DNA from: Janibacter sp. CX7
Lineage (GTDB): Bacteria > Actinomycetota > Actinomycetes > Actinomycetales > Dermatophilaceae
Assembly: GCF_024362365.1 (NCBI RefSeq)
Contig: NZ_CP101464.1
Span: forward strand, 2,976,001-3,040,000
Reading direction: 5' to 3'
DNA: 64,000 bases
The position numbers and the translations under genes are program-made. How positions within the stretch are numbered: position 1 is the stretch's first letter; every line of letters starts with the position of its first letter. Under the pieces are notes generated by a model that did not search any database, was not told where the DNA came from, and saw only the letters and a program-made list of their open reading frames with translations. This document shows, piece by piece, positions 28,560 to 37,430 of this stretch.

Positions 28560-29222
28560 CTATCGCTCGGCGGGCACCCGCAGGAGGCAGGCGCCCGGCT
28601 CGGCGAAGGGGGTCAGCTCGATGGGCGGGTCCTCCTCCCTTCGGCCGAGGGTGCCGGCCACGAGGCCCAGGTGGACCTGGCAGATGACCTCGGGGTGCTC
28701 GAGCGCCGCCTCGAGGAGGGGGCAGGTCCTCAGGCGCACGACCTCCCCCTCGCGGACCGGGCCGAAGCCGAGGTCGGCGAGGGTCGCATCGAGGCGCGCG
28801 GACGCGTCGCCATCAGCCGTGCGCATCTGCTCACCCCAGGCGCGGCCGATGGAGCGGGCCCGCGTGCGCACCTCGGGCCCGTCGCCGTGGGCGATGAGGT
28901 CGGCGGCGAAGGCGCTGGTGAGCGCCCGGTACTCCGCGGTGCGCGCGCCGGGGCGGGGGCCGGCCTCGTAGAGCGTCGCGGGGCGGCCGCGCCCCTGGGC
29001 CGGAGCGGTCGTCGCGGTCGCGAGGCGCCGCTCGACGAGCTGGGCGAGGTGGGTGCGGACCGTGTTGTCGTGCGTGCCCATCCGCTCGGCGACGTCACTG
29101 ACGCGAAGGGAGCCACCCGCCTCCCGGAGCACGTCGAGCACCGCACGCGCAGCCGCGCCGAGGTCGACGGGGTCGCCCTCGGGGGCAGGCGCAGGGCCGG
29201 CGGTGGTATTTTTCACAGTCAT
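28560..29222 (-). CDS. SufR-like winged-helix regulator with C-terminal Cys ligands
   Basis: The 220-residue protein begins with a winged HTH (SLRVSDVAERMGTHDNTVRTHL, given in part; the recognition helix is GTHDNTVRTHLAQL at about 48-61). The C-terminal sensory domain has Cys residues in RTCPLLEAALEHPEVICQVH and a later GACLL, the arrangement of Fe-S-binding SufR-type regulators. It is divergent from the DUF2249-hemerythrin-nirK genes and probably controls them in response to NO, oxygen or Fe-S status. The AT-rich start region suggests a leaderless transcript. The regulon is inferred from position. Confidence 0.8.
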   Translation of the reverse strand: MTVKNTTAGPAPAPEGDPVDLGAAARAVLDVLREAGGSLRVSDVAERMGTHDNTVRTHLAQLVERRLATATTAPAQGRGRPATLYEAGPRPGARTAEYRALTSAFAADLIAHGDGPEVRTRARSIGRAWGEQMRTADGDASARLDATLADLGFGPVREGEVVRLRTCPLLEAALEHPEVICQVHLGLVAGTLGRREEDPPIELTPFAEPGACLLRVPAER

Positions 29223-29296
29223 GAATGTAGTAATTTGAAGAGGGGTCGGGCAAGCACCGCCCGATCCTGACACCCGACGACGAAGGGACCACCACC

Positions 29297-29557
29297 ATGC
29301 CTGCGAACCTCCCCATGGCCGACACCGACATCCCCGCCCTCGACGTGCGCCCGGTCCCCCACTCCATCCGCCACGCGACGGTCATCGGTGCGCTCTCCGC
29401 GATCCGCCCGGGCCGCTCCCTCGACCTCGTCGCCCCGCACGACCCGCAGCCGCTGCTGCGCCAGATCGAGGGCCTGGAGCCCGGCGTCTGGTCGGTCGAG
29501 TACCTCGAGCGCGGCCCGGAGGCGTGGACCCTGCGCCTCACCCGCGCCGCCTCCTGA
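29297..29557 (+). CDS. DUF2249 domain protein
   Basis: The 86-residue protein has the TusA-like DUF2249 fold, with DVRPVPHSIRHATVIGALSA, a central LDLVAPHDPQPLLRQIEG loop and a final EYLERGPEAWTLRLTR strand. These proteins are found next to hemerythrins and NO-related respiratory genes in many bacteria. Their biochemical role is not settled. It is the first gene of the operon with the hemerythrin seven bases downstream. Confidence 0.85.
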   Translation: MPANLPMADTDIPALDVRPVPHSIRHATVIGALSAIRPGRSLDLVAPHDPQPLLRQIEGLEPGVWSVEYLERGPEAWTLRLTRAAS

Positions 29558-29563
29558 CCGACC

Positions 29564-30025
29564 GTGTGCTCCTACTGCGGCTGCCAGTCGATCGGGGTCA
29601 TCGGGCGCTTCACCGCCGAGCACGAGCAGATCATCAACGCCAGCGGACTGCTGCGACGCGCAGCGCAGGCCGGGCGCACCGATGAGGTCGTCGAGCTCGT
29701 CGACGAGGTGGCCGCACTGCTCACCCCGCACACCGACGCCGAGGAGGTCGGCCTGTTCACCGTGCTGCGGCGCGACGAGGACTTCACCGAGTACGTCGAC
29801 GCGCTCTGCGGCGAGCACGTCACCCTCGACGAGCTGCTGGAGCGCATCCGCGCCGGCGAGAGCGACCTGGCCGACCGCTTCTACAAGGAGCTGCGGTCGC
29901 ACATCGAGCGTGAGGAGGACGGCCTCTTCCCCGCCTCGCTCACGACCCTGCGCGGCGACGACTGGACCGAGGTCGACGAGCTGACCGCCGCGGCCTTCCC
30001 CGTCTCGCCCCTCGCGCCGCAGTGA
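29564..30025 (+). CDS. Hemerythrin-domain protein
   Basis: The 153-residue four-helix protein carries a non-heme di-iron His/Glu set: AEHEQII (His 21), TPHTDAEE, CGEHVTLDELLERI and LRSHIEREEDGLFP. A Cys-rich N-terminus, CSYCGC, precedes the helices and may bind metal or a cluster. Such proteins bind oxygen or NO or serve Fe-S repair. The start is a GTG. The stop overlaps the GTG of the NirK-like gene, so the two are coupled. Its role in nitrite/NO handling is inferred from the operon. Confidence 0.88.
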   Translation: MCSYCGCQSIGVIGRFTAEHEQIINASGLLRRAAQAGRTDEVVELVDEVAALLTPHTDAEEVGLFTVLRRDEDFTEYVDALCGEHVTLDELLERIRAGESDLADRFYKELRSHIEREEDGLFPASLTTLRGDDWTEVDELTAAAFPVSPLAPQ

Positions 30026-32661
30026 CCGCACGACCGGCCGGACCACCCCGAGGGCAGTCCGGCGTGTGGGCGATGCGCGACCGACCGGGCGTAGTGTGGC
30101 TCGTCGCCGCCGCCCTCACAGCGCTCGTGCACCCCTTCGTCCCCGACTCGACGTGGCTGATGGTGCACATGGTCGCCCTCGGCGCCATCACGCACTCGAT
30201 CATGGTGTGGAGCTCGCACTTCGCGACGACGCTCCTCAAGCACCGACCCGACATCGACGTCCGCGCGACGCACAACCGGCGCCTGGTCCTGCTGCACCTG
30301 GGGATCATCGCCGTCCTCGTCGGTGTGCCGACGGCGTGGTGGTGGCTGACCCTCGTCGGCGCGACCGCCGTCGGCGTCGCCGTCATCTGGCACGCGTGGC
30401 AACTGAGGCGCCGGCTGCGCGGCGCACTGCCCGGACGATTTCGCATCGTCGTCCACCACTACCTGGCCTCGGCCGCCTTCCTGCCCGTGGGCGCGACCCT
30501 GGGCGTGCTCCTCGCTCGTGGCCAGACCGACGAGATGCACGCCCGGCTGCTCCTGGCGCACTCCCTGGTCAACCTGCTCGGCTGGGTGGGCATCACCGTC
30601 ACCGGCACGCTCATCACCCTGTGGCCGACGATCCTGCGCGCCCGTATGGACGACGCGTCCGAGCGCCGCGCCCGCCAGGCGCTGCCGGGTCTCGTCCTCG
30701 GTCTCGCGCTCGCGTGCACCGGCGCCCTGGCCGGATGGCGCTGGCTGCTCCTCGCCGGCGTGGCCGGCTACCTCGTCGCACTGCTGTGGTCCGCCCGCTC
30801 CCTCGTCGCGCCCACCCGGCAGAAGCCACCCCGCCACTTCGCCGCATGGTCCGTCATGGCCGGCGCCGTCTGGTTCCTCGTCGGCATCGGCATGGTCGGC
30901 TGGCGGGTGGCGACCGCGGACGACTTCGCCGCCATGGCCTCCGGCTACGGGCGGGTCGCCGCGGTGCTCGTCGTCGGTTTCGGCCTGCAGGTGCTCACCG
31001 GCGCGCTCAGCCACCTCGTCCCGGCCGTCATCGGTGGTGGCCCACGGGTCGTGCGGGTCGGCATCGAGAGCTTCGATCGCATCGGCATGACCCGCATCGT
31101 CATCATCAACGTGCCGTTGGCGCTGTCGCTCCTGCCCGTCCCCTCCGGCACCCGCGTCGTGCTGACCACCCTCGTCCTCATCGGGCTGGTCGCCTTCATC
31201 CCGATCATGCTCACGTCGATCAAGCGGCTCGTCGCGGCCCGCAGGGAGGCCGCGCTGGCCACCCCCGAAGACCGTCGCGCAGGTCTGAAGCAGGGTCGGG
31301 CCGACGCTGCGCGGGTCCTCGATCCTCCCTTCCCCCGTACCCAGGTCATGGCGGGCGTGACACTCGTGGCCCTCGCCCTGGCCGCCGGCCCCGCACTCCA
31401 ACCGGCCCTCGACGGCGGGAGCGTCGACGCCGCCCCTGCAGCAGCCGTCACGCCCACTGGCGAGACGACCGAGGTGACCGTCACCGCGCGGGCCGACATG
31501 ACCTTCAGCCCCTCCCGCATCGAGGTGCCCGCCGGGGACCGCCTCGTCATCACGCTGACCAACGAGGACGGCAGCACCGTCCACGACCTCTACCTCGACG
31601 ACGAGACGCACACGCCCCGCCTGGCGAAGGGAGAGTCAGCCACCCTCGACGTCGGTGTCGTCGGCGCCGACCGCCAGGGGTGGTGCACGGTGACCGGGCA
31701 CAAGCGGATGGGCATGACGTTGACGATCGACGTCACGGGCGCACCCCAGGCCGCCCCCTCCGACGCGCCGTCCCATGACGGCCACGACAACGAGGACACC
31801 CCCTTCGACCTCACCACGGGCGCGACGTGGCCGGACGGCTTCGAGGCCGACGACGCCTCTCTCCCACCACTGCCCGACGCGCGTACCCACCGGGTGACGC
31901 TGCGCGTGCAGGAGGTGGAGGTCAAGGTGGCGCCGGGTGTGACCCGGACCCGCTGGACCTTCGGTGGCACCGCGCCCGGCCCGACCCTGCACGGCCGGGT
32001 CGGTGACCGCTTCGTCATCACGCTGGTCAACGACGGCAGCATCGGGCACTCGATCGACTTCCACGCCGGCTCGCTCGCGCCGGACCGGCCGATGCGCACG
32101 ATCACGCCCGGGCAGCGGCTGACCTACACCTTCACCGCTGAGCGCGCGGGCATCTGGATGTACCACTGCTCGACGATGCCGATGGCGACGCACATCGCCC
32201 AGGGCATGTTTGGCGCGGTCGTCATCGAGCCGGAGGGACTGCCCGAGGTCGACCGCTCCTACGTGGTGACCGCGTCGGAGCTCTATGCCGGCGAGGAACC
32301 CGACGGCGACCCGGCGGCGACCGCCTTCAACGGCCGCGCCTTCCAGTACGAGGCGGACCCGCTCACCGCGAGGGTCGGCGAGCGGGTGCGCTTCTGGGTC
32401 CTCGACGCCGGACCGGACCGGCCGGTCTCCTTCCACGTCGTCGGCGGGCAGTTCGACACCGTCTGGAGCGAGGGCGCCTACCGCACCGGGGGACCGGACA
32501 CCGTGGGTGGCCCGGCGGCCGGCTCCCAGGCGCTGGGCCTGATGCCCGCCCAGGGCGGCTTCGTCGAGCTGACCTTCCCCGAGGCCGGTCACTACCCCTT
32601 CGTCAACCACGTGATGAGCGACGGGGACAAGGGGGCGCGCGGCACCATCCGGGTGCGCTGA
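30022..32661 (+). CDS. nirK: Membrane-fused copper nitrite reductase (NirK-type)
   Basis: The 879-residue protein has three parts. Residues about 10-460 form roughly a dozen membrane helices with conserved-looking His (MVHMVALGAITHSI, LLAHSLVNLLGWVGITVTGT), reminiscent of heme-binding membrane domains. Residues about 485-575 are a cupredoxin, with VHDLYLDDE and a Cys in RQGWCTVTGHKRMGM. Residues about 610-879 are a two-domain NirK. Its copper ligands lie in HSIDFHA, YHCSTMPMATHIAQGM and FVNHVMSDGDKG. It would reduce nitrite to NO at the outer face of the membrane. The GTG start overlaps the hemerythrin stop. The membrane module could feed quinol electrons, which is inference. Confidence 0.9.
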   Translation: MTARPAGPPRGQSGVWAMRDRPGVVWLVAAALTALVHPFVPDSTWLMVHMVALGAITHSIMVWSSHFATTLLKHRPDIDVRATHNRRLVLLHLGIIAVLVGVPTAWWWLTLVGATAVGVAVIWHAWQLRRRLRGALPGRFRIVVHHYLASAAFLPVGATLGVLLARGQTDEMHARLLLAHSLVNLLGWVGITVTGTLITLWPTILRARMDDASERRARQALPGLVLGLALACTGALAGWRWLLLAGVAGYLVALLWSARSLVAPTRQKPPRHFAAWSVMAGAVWFLVGIGMVGWRVATADDFAAMASGYGRVAAVLVVGFGLQVLTGALSHLVPAVIGGGPRVVRVGIESFDRIGMTRIVIINVPLALSLLPVPSGTRVVLTTLVLIGLVAFIPIMLTSIKRLVAARREAALATPEDRRAGLKQGRADAARVLDPPFPRTQVMAGVTLVALALAAGPALQPALDGGSVDAAPAAAVTPTGETTEVTVTARADMTFSPSRIEVPAGDRLVITLTNEDGSTVHDLYLDDETHTPRLAKGESATLDVGVVGADRQGWCTVTGHKRMGMTLTIDVTGAPQAAPSDAPSHDGHDNEDTPFDLTTGATWPDGFEADDASLPPLPDARTHRVTLRVQEVEVKVAPGVTRTRWTFGGTAPGPTLHGRVGDRFVITLVNDGSIGHSIDFHAGSLAPDRPMRTITPGQRLTYTFTAERAGIWMYHCSTMPMATHIAQGMFGAVVIEPEGLPEVDRSYVVTASELYAGEEPDGDPAATAFNGRAFQYEADPLTARVGERVRFWVLDAGPDRPVSFHVVGGQFDTVWSEGAYRTGGPDTVGGPAAGSQALGLMPAQGGFVELTFPEAGHYPFVNHVMSDGDKGARGTIRVR

Positions 32662-32670
32662 GACGTACAG

Positions 32671-32701
32671 CGACCGGACGCGTCCGCGACGCGTCCGGTC
32701 G
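32671..32701. terminator. Terminator between nirK and the convergent gene
   Basis: Perfect 14-bp arms CGACCGGACGCGTC and its complement around CGC, ten bases after the nirK stop and ten before the stop of the minus-strand gene. Confidence 0.8.
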
Positions 32702-32710
32702 GTGTTGTGA

Positions 32711-33200
32711 TCAGATCGGCTCGACCTCGCCGACCTTGCCGTAGAGCACCGGCTCGTCCCCACCACCGGTCATCCACAGGGTGCCCCCGCCACCGATCGG
32801 GGTGGCCGATCCGCCACCACCACGCCCGCTGGGCTTCGGCGGCTCGGGGTCGCGCTCGTTGCGGGTGCAGTCCGTGCGCGTGGCCCCCCCTGAAGCGGTC
32901 CACGTCCCAGGTCTCGCGCTGGTAGTAGTCGGCGCCGAAGGTCTCGTAGACCTGTGTCGACCAGAGCGGGATCGTGCCCTCCGGGCCCCGCTCGTCGGAG
33001 ATCTTGCGCACCCCCCGGTAGTTGCCCGCGGAGTCGATCCACGTGTTCGGCGAGGGCGGGCTCGTCGCCGGAGGGCACTGCCCCGGGGGCGTCTGCGCGT
33101 GCGCCGGTGCTGCGGTGAGGGCGGCTCCGGCCGCGGCGAGCGAGCCGGCCGTGAGCAGGGTGGCGATGGTCGTGCGGATGCGTGCGCGTCGAGCGGACAT
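32711..33200 (-). pseudogene. Secreted small protein, frame interrupted at a G7 run
   Basis: A strong start (AGGAGG, then ATG at 33200) opens a protein with a Sec signal peptide ending APAHA and a mature N-terminus QTPPGQCPPATSP. The reading frame is sensible to the sequence VDRFRG at about 32890. There a run of seven G (minus strand) shifts it. With six G the protein continues ATRTDCTRNERDPEPPKPSG through a Gly-rich stretch to GKVGEVEPI and a stop at 32711, about 162 residues in total. Either a slippage-prone phase-variable gene, a fresh pseudogene or a sequencing error. The family is not recognised. Confidence 0.6.
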
Positions 33201-33216
33201 GTCAGTTCCTCCTGAT

Positions 33217-33251
33217 CGCCGGGGACCGGACCCGGTGCCCGGTCCCCGGCG
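33217..33251 (-). terminator. Hairpin between hydrolase and secreted-protein gene
   Basis: CGCCGGGGACCGG and CCGGTCCCCGGCG form 13-bp arms with a 9-nt loop, with a second small stem (CCTCGTCG/CGACGAGG) at 33273-33293. Both lie downstream of the hydrolase and just upstream of the secreted-protein ribosome-binding site, so they may end transcription of the first gene. Confidence 0.55.
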
Positions 33252-33306
33252 GCCTGCGCCGCCGGGACCGAGCCTCGTCGCGTCACGACGAGGTGACCCG
33301 CGCATC

Positions 33307-33339
33307 AGTACTCATCCCGTGGAGGTGACGGTGAGTACT
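33307..33339. promoter_or_regulatory. Inverted repeat AGTACTCA-N17-TGAGTACT
   Basis: Perfect 8-bp arms about 110 bp upstream of the secreted-protein start, in the gap after the hydrolase. The spacing fits a regulator binding two half sites or an extended hairpin. No cognate regulator is adjacent. Confidence 0.35.
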
Positions 33340-33362
33340 CGCACCGATGACGGGCCCGGCGC

Positions 33363-34178
33363 TCAGGCGGCCGGCAGCGTCGAGTCGGCGCGCGCGAAGG
33401 TCGCGGTCGCGACGTCGACGACGAGCTCGGGGTGGTCGACCTGCGGGCAGTGGCCGCAGTCCGGCAGCGGCACGTGGGTCGCCTCGGGCAGCCGCTCGCG
33501 GGCGGCGCGGGCCTCCGAGGGCAGCAGCAACCGGTCGCCGTCGCCCCAGGCGATGGTCGTCGGGACGACGAGGTGGCGGGTCGTGCGCAGGAAGGTCGCG
33601 CGGACGAAGTGCGGCCAGAAGCCCTTGGCCCGACGCAGGTTGAGGGTGTCGCCGACCGCGTCCTCGAGGGTGACCTTGTCGGGGTGCTTGTAGAGGGAGC
33701 GGAAGGCGAGCTTGCGGAAGCACGGGTAGGAATTGAGCCGGCGGTGGACGGCCTCGGGCAGGTGGCTTCCGACCTTCATGAAGAGCAGGTTGGCCGCGAT
33801 GTTGGGCAGGTGCCACGGCGGGAAGAACCCGGCCGGCGACAGCGCGGTCGCGCTCCTGACGACGCCCTCACGGGCGGCCATCTCGAGGACCATCGCGCCA
33901 CCGAGGGAGTTGCCGATCACGTGCGGCCGGTCGATGCCCAGCTCGCGGAAGAACCGCTCGAACTGCTCCGCGTGGCTGCCCATCGACCAGCCGTCGGGGC
34001 GGGTCGGCCTAGGCGACTCGCCGTGGCCGGGCAGGTCGACGACGTAGACGTCGTGACCGCGCGCCGCGAGCATCTCCGGGACCTCACCCCAGGCCTGCCG
34101 CCGGTGGCCGATGCCGTGGATGAGGACGACGGGCTCCCCGGAGCCCTCGTGGCGGGTGTACTCGATGCGACTCTGCAT
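33363..34178 (-). CDS. Alpha/beta-fold hydrolase
   Basis: The 271-residue hydrolase has the oxyanion segment VVLIHGIGHRRQAWGEVPEM, the nucleophile elbow GNSLGGAMV (Ser near residue 95), an acid in AWGDGDRLLLP and the catalytic His in PDCGHCPQVDHPE. There is no signal peptide, so it is cytoplasmic. The lid region is Phe/Pro rich and suits a hydrophobic ester. It appears monocistronic. Substrate unknown. Confidence 0.9.
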   Translation of the reverse strand: MQSRIEYTRHEGSGEPVVLIHGIGHRRQAWGEVPEMLAARGHDVYVVDLPGHGESPRPTRPDGWSMGSHAEQFERFFRELGIDRPHVIGNSLGGAMVLEMAAREGVVRSATALSPAGFFPPWHLPNIAANLLFMKVGSHLPEAVHRRLNSYPCFRKLAFRSLYKHPDKVTLEDAVGDTLNLRRAKGFWPHFVRATFLRTTRHLVVPTTIAWGDGDRLLLPSEARAARERLPEATHVPLPDCGHCPQVDHPELVVDVATATFARADSTLPAA

Positions 34179-34219
34179 GAGCGGAGGTTACTGAGGGGTC
34201 ACCTCGGGCGCCAGACCGA

Positions 34220-34264
34220 CGACGAAGGGTGGGACGCACGTCACGTGCGCCCCACCCTTCGTCG
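34220..34264. terminator. Terminator hairpin after the cupin gene
   Basis: Twenty-two-bp arms with one mismatch, starting CGACGAAGGGTGGG, six bases beyond the cupin stop. The outer ends contain the CGAAGGG motif. Confidence 0.75.
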
Positions 34265-34269
34265 GTGGA

Positions 34270-34698
34270 TCAGTGCTCGTTGGGGTCCGCGTCCTGGTCG
34301 GCCTTGGCGGCGTGGACCGTGCCGTGCACGTGCTCCGGCGGCCCGTAGAGGGAGTAGACCTTCAGCGGCACGTCGCCGATGTTGGTGACGTTGTGCCACT
34401 GACCCGCCGGCACCATGATGATGTCGTCGTCGCCGACCTCGCGGTCGAACGAGAGGTCGTCCTCGGCCGGCCCCATCTGGGCGCGGCCACGGCCCTCCTC
34501 GACCCGCAGGAACTGGTCGTGGTCCTCGTGGACCTCGAGGCCGATGTCGTCACCGGGGGCGATCGCCATGACGGTCAGCTGCAGGTTGGTGCCGGTCCAG
34601 AGCGTGGAGCGGTAGTTCGTGTTCTGCAGGGTGGCCGACTCGATGTCGACGACATAGGGGGCGGGTCCGTGGTCGGAGAGGTCGATCTGCTCGCTCAT
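34270..34698 (-). CDS. Cupin-domain protein
   Basis: The 142-residue single-cupin barrel has metal-ligand candidates in LEVHEDHDQFLRVEEG (first cupin motif: two His and Glu) and PAGQWHNVTNIGD (second motif His). It resembles small uncharacterised cupins often annotated as mannose-6-phosphate isomerase-like. The ATG at 34698 follows AGGAG at five bases. A GTG two codons earlier is less likely. Downstream of ahpF on the same strand after 50 bp, so possibly part of the oxidative-stress transcript. Confidence 0.85.
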   Translation of the reverse strand: MSEQIDLSDHGPAPYVVDIESATLQNTNYRSTLWTGTNLQLTVMAIAPGDDIGLEVHEDHDQFLRVEEGRGRAQMGPAEDDLSFDREVGDDDIIMVPAGQWHNVTNIGDVPLKVYSLYGPPEHVHGTVHAAKADQDADPNEH

Positions 34699-34748
34699 GC
34701 GCACTCCTGGTGTGGTCGAAGGGGGATGACGGCGACGGTAGCGGTGGG

Positions 34749-36428
34749 TCAGGCCGAGGCGCCCACCGAGTCGGGGACGTCGATCTGGTCGCCGGCCTCG
34801 AGCGGGCCGTCGGCGGCCTTGGTCGCCGCGACCGCGGCCTCCTCGCTCGGGGCGCTCGTGCGGATCAGGTGGTCGAAGGCGCTCAGCGAGGCCGTCGACC
34901 CGGCACCCAGGGCGGTGACGATCTGCTTGTAGGGCTCGACCGTGCAGTCGCCCGCGGCGAAGACGCCCGGCAGGTTGGTCCGGCCGACGCCGTCGATGAC
35001 GATCTCGCCGCGCTCGGAGAGCTCGACCGCGTCACCGAGCCACTCGGTGTTGGGCAGCAGGCCGATCTGGACGAAGACACCCTCCAGGGCGAGGGTCTCC
35101 CCTTCGCCGCCGTCGCGGGGCTCAACGACGATGCCAGTGACCTTGCCACCGTCGCCGACGACCTCGGTCGTCTTCGTGCCGAGGCGGATGTCGACGTTGG
35201 GCAGCGAGCGCAGCTTGCGCTGGAGCACCTCGTCGGCGCGCATCTCGTCCATGAACTCGACGAGCGTCACGTGACCGACGATGCCCGCGAGGTCGATCGC
35301 AGCCTCGACGCCGGAGTTGCCGCCGCCGATGACGGCGATGCGCTTGCCCTTGAAGAGCGGACCGTCGCAGTGCGGGCAGAAGGTGACGCCCTTGTTGCGG
35401 TACTCCTCCTCGCCGGGGACACCCATGGTGCGCCAGCGGGCACCGGTCGCGAGGACAACCGTCTTGCCCTTGAGCGCGGCGCCGTTGGCGAGGTCGACGA
35501 CCGTCAGCCCGTCGTCGCCGGCGGACAGGCCGGCCGCGGTCTGGCTGCGGATCATGTCGACCTCGTACTCGCCCACGTGGCGCTCGAGGTCGGCCGCGAG
35601 CTTCGGGCCCTCGGTGTGCGGGACGGAGACGAGGTTCTCGATCGCCATGGTGTCGAGGACCTGACCGCCGAAGCGCTCGGCGAGCAAACCCGTGCGGATC
35701 CCCTTGCGCGCCGCGTAGATCGCGGCGGAGGCGCCGGCGGGACCGCCGCCGACGACGAGGACGTCGTAGGGCTCGCGGGCCGACAGCTCCTCGGCGGCGC
35801 GGGCCGCGGAGTCGCCACCGGCCAGCTCGTCGACCTTGGCGACGATCTCGGCGAGCTCCATGCGGCCGGAGCCGAAGGACTCGCCGTCCACGAAGACGGT
35901 CGGCACGGCGAGCACGCCGCGGCGCTCGGCCTCCTCGGGGAAGACGGCGCCGTCGATGGCGGTGTGGGTGATGCCGGGGTTGAGCACGCTCATGAGGTTG
36001 AGGGCCTGGACGACGTCCGGGCAGTTCTGGCAGCTGAGCGAGAAGAAGGTCTCGAAGTGGTGCTCACCGGCCAGACCCTTGATCTGCTCGATGACGTCCT
36101 GCGCGGCCTTGCTCGGGTGCCCGCCGACCTGGAGCAGCGCCAGGACGAGGGAGGTGAACTCGTGGCCCATCGGGATGCCGGCGAAGCGCACGGACACCTG
36201 CGGGTCGGACACGCGGGTGATCGCGAAGGAGGGGACACGCTCGTCGAGGTCGCTCCCTTCGGCCACCCGGCGGGTGATGAGGTCGCTCATCCCCTCGATC
36301 TCGACGATCAGCTCGTCGAGCTCACGGGACTTGGGGCCCTCGTCGAGGCTCACGACGAGCTCGATCGGCTCGCGGAGGTTGTCGAGGTAGGCCTTGAGCT
36401 GGGTGGCGAGGTTCTGGTCGAGGGCCAT
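34749..36428 (-). CDS. ahpF: Alkyl hydroperoxide reductase subunit F
   Basis: The 559-residue flavoprotein recycles AhpC with NADH. The N-terminal tandem thioredoxin-like domain carries the CxxC of SLSCQNCPD near residue 130. The thioredoxin-reductase part has [17 protein letters not shown] (FAD), CPHCDG (redox disulfide, near residue 350), [15 protein letters not shown] (NADH) and GVFAAGDCT at the C-terminal FAD site. The length is standard. It follows ahpC after 125 bp containing a strong hairpin, which may set a lower level of AhpF than AhpC. Confidence 0.97.
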   Translation of the reverse strand: MALDQNLATQLKAYLDNLREPIELVVSLDEGPKSRELDELIVEIEGMSDLITRRVAEGSDLDERVPSFAITRVSDPQVSVRFAGIPMGHEFTSLVLALLQVGGHPSKAAQDVIEQIKGLAGEHHFETFFSLSCQNCPDVVQALNLMSVLNPGITHTAIDGAVFPEEAERRGVLAVPTVFVDGESFGSGRMELAEIVAKVDELAGGDSAARAAEELSAREPYDVLVVGGGPAGASAAIYAARKGIRTGLLAERFGGQVLDTMAIENLVSVPHTEGPKLAADLERHVGEYEVDMIRSQTAAGLSAGDDGLTVVDLANGAALKGKTVVLATGARWRTMGVPGEEEYRNKGVTFCPHCDGPLFKGKRIAVIGGGNSGVEAAIDLAGIVGHVTLVEFMDEMRADEVLQRKLRSLPNVDIRLGTKTTEVVGDGGKVTGIVVEPRDGGEGETLALEGVFVQIGLLPNTEWLGDAVELSERGEIVIDGVGRTNLPGVFAAGDCTVEPYKQIVTALGAGSTASLSAFDHLIRTSAPSEEAAVAATKAADGPLEAGDQIDVPDSVGASA

Positions 36429-36474
36429 GGTGCGAGCGACTCCTGCAGGGACGAAGGGGGTGTGGCTGGGGGCG

Positions 36475-36505
36475 GGTGGGGGCGGCGGCGAGCGCCGCCC
36501 CCACC
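36475..36505 (-). terminator. Intercistronic hairpin between ahpC and ahpF
   Basis: GGTGGGGGCGGCG and CGCCGCCCCCACC form a 13-bp GC stem with a five-base loop. It probably works as a partial terminator or mRNA stabiliser, giving more ahpC than ahpF transcript. Confidence 0.65.
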
Positions 36506-36553
36506 AGAGATGCACCGTGCGTGACGGCGATCAGGTCGAGCGGAGAGGCTCGA

Positions 36554-37120
36554 TCAGATCTTGCCGACGAGGTCCAGCGAGGGGGCGAGGGTCTCGGCGC
36601 CCTCTTCCCACTTGGCCGGGCAGACCTCGCCGGGGTTGTTGCGGACGTACTGCGCGGCCTTGACCTTGCGGACGAGCTCCTTGGCATTGCGGCCGATGCC
36701 CTCAGCGGTGATCTCGAGGAACTGGATGACACCGTCGGGGTCGACGAGGAAGGTGCCGCGGTTGGCCAGGCCCTCGTCCTCGCGCAGGATGTCGAAGTTG
36801 CGCGAGATGGTGGCGGTCGGGTCGCCGAGCATCGGGTAGGTCACCTTGCCGACGGCGTCGGAGGTCTCGTGCCACGCCTTGTGCGTGAAGTGCGTGTCGG
36901 TCGAGACGGAGAAGACCTCGACGCCCAGGCCCTTGAGCTCCGCGTCGTACTCGGCCGCGAGGTCCTCGAGCTCCGTCGGGCAGACGAAGGTGAAGTCGGC
37001 CGGGTAGAAGAAGAAGATCGCCCACTTGCCGGCGATGTCGGCCTCGGAGAAGTCCTTGAACTCGCCGTTGATGTAGCCGGTCGCCTGGAAGGGCTTGATC
37101 TGGGTGTTGATGAGGGACAT
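36554..37120 (-). CDS. ahpC: Alkyl hydroperoxide reductase subunit C (2-Cys peroxiredoxin)
   Basis: The 188-residue AhpC-type peroxiredoxin reduces hydrogen peroxide and organic peroxides. The peroxidatic Cys is in [14 protein letters not shown] near residue 48 and the resolving Cys in [14 protein letters not shown] near 167. The length and motifs match the enterobacterial type that pairs with AhpF rather than the mycobacterial AhpD-linked type. It is the first gene of the ahpCF unit. The 130 bp upstream holds the promoter and no obvious oxyR gene is nearby. Confidence 0.97.
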   Translation of the reverse strand: MSLINTQIKPFQATGYINGEFKDFSEADIAGKWAIFFFYPADFTFVCPTELEDLAAEYDAELKGLGVEVFSVSTDTHFTHKAWHETSDAVGKVTYPMLGDPTATISRNFDILREDEGLANRGTFLVDPDGVIQFLEITAEGIGRNAKELVRKVKAAQYVRNNPGEVCPAKWEEGAETLAPSLDLVGKI

Positions 37121-37430
37121 GCGTGGTCTCCTGTGCATCTCTCGGGTTCAGGTCGCTCCATCCGGCGCGGACTTGACCGCTCCGTTGATTGGAACGAATC
37201 CAGATTAGCCAAGGCCCTCCTTCGATGCAAACCGGGGCGGCGACATCGACGTGAACCCTGCGTGTGAAGGGCGCGAACTCACCCGGCAAGAGTCAGGGGG
37301 GACCGCCCCAGCGGTCGGGATATCGCCAGCCGGTCCCGGATTCGGTCAGGTGGCATGGCGCGGGTCACATCGGCCCGCCACCTTCGACTCATCGGCCGGA
37401 CACCCCGGCTCGCCACCGAAGGAGAACCCC
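37121..37430. promoter_or_regulatory. Divergent intergenic region ahpC / protease
   Basis: This 310-bp gap carries the ahpC promoter (AT-richer stretch around 37185-37215) and the protease leader. I see no convincing OxyR site or RNA gene. The GAAGGAG at 37418-37424 serves the protease start. Confidence 0.4.

Noticed and set aside
28560..29222. Assigning the regulator as NsrR or SufR proper
   Set aside because: HTH type and Cys pattern are SufR-like, but suf genes are absent and the target site is not recognisable, so only similarity is claimed.
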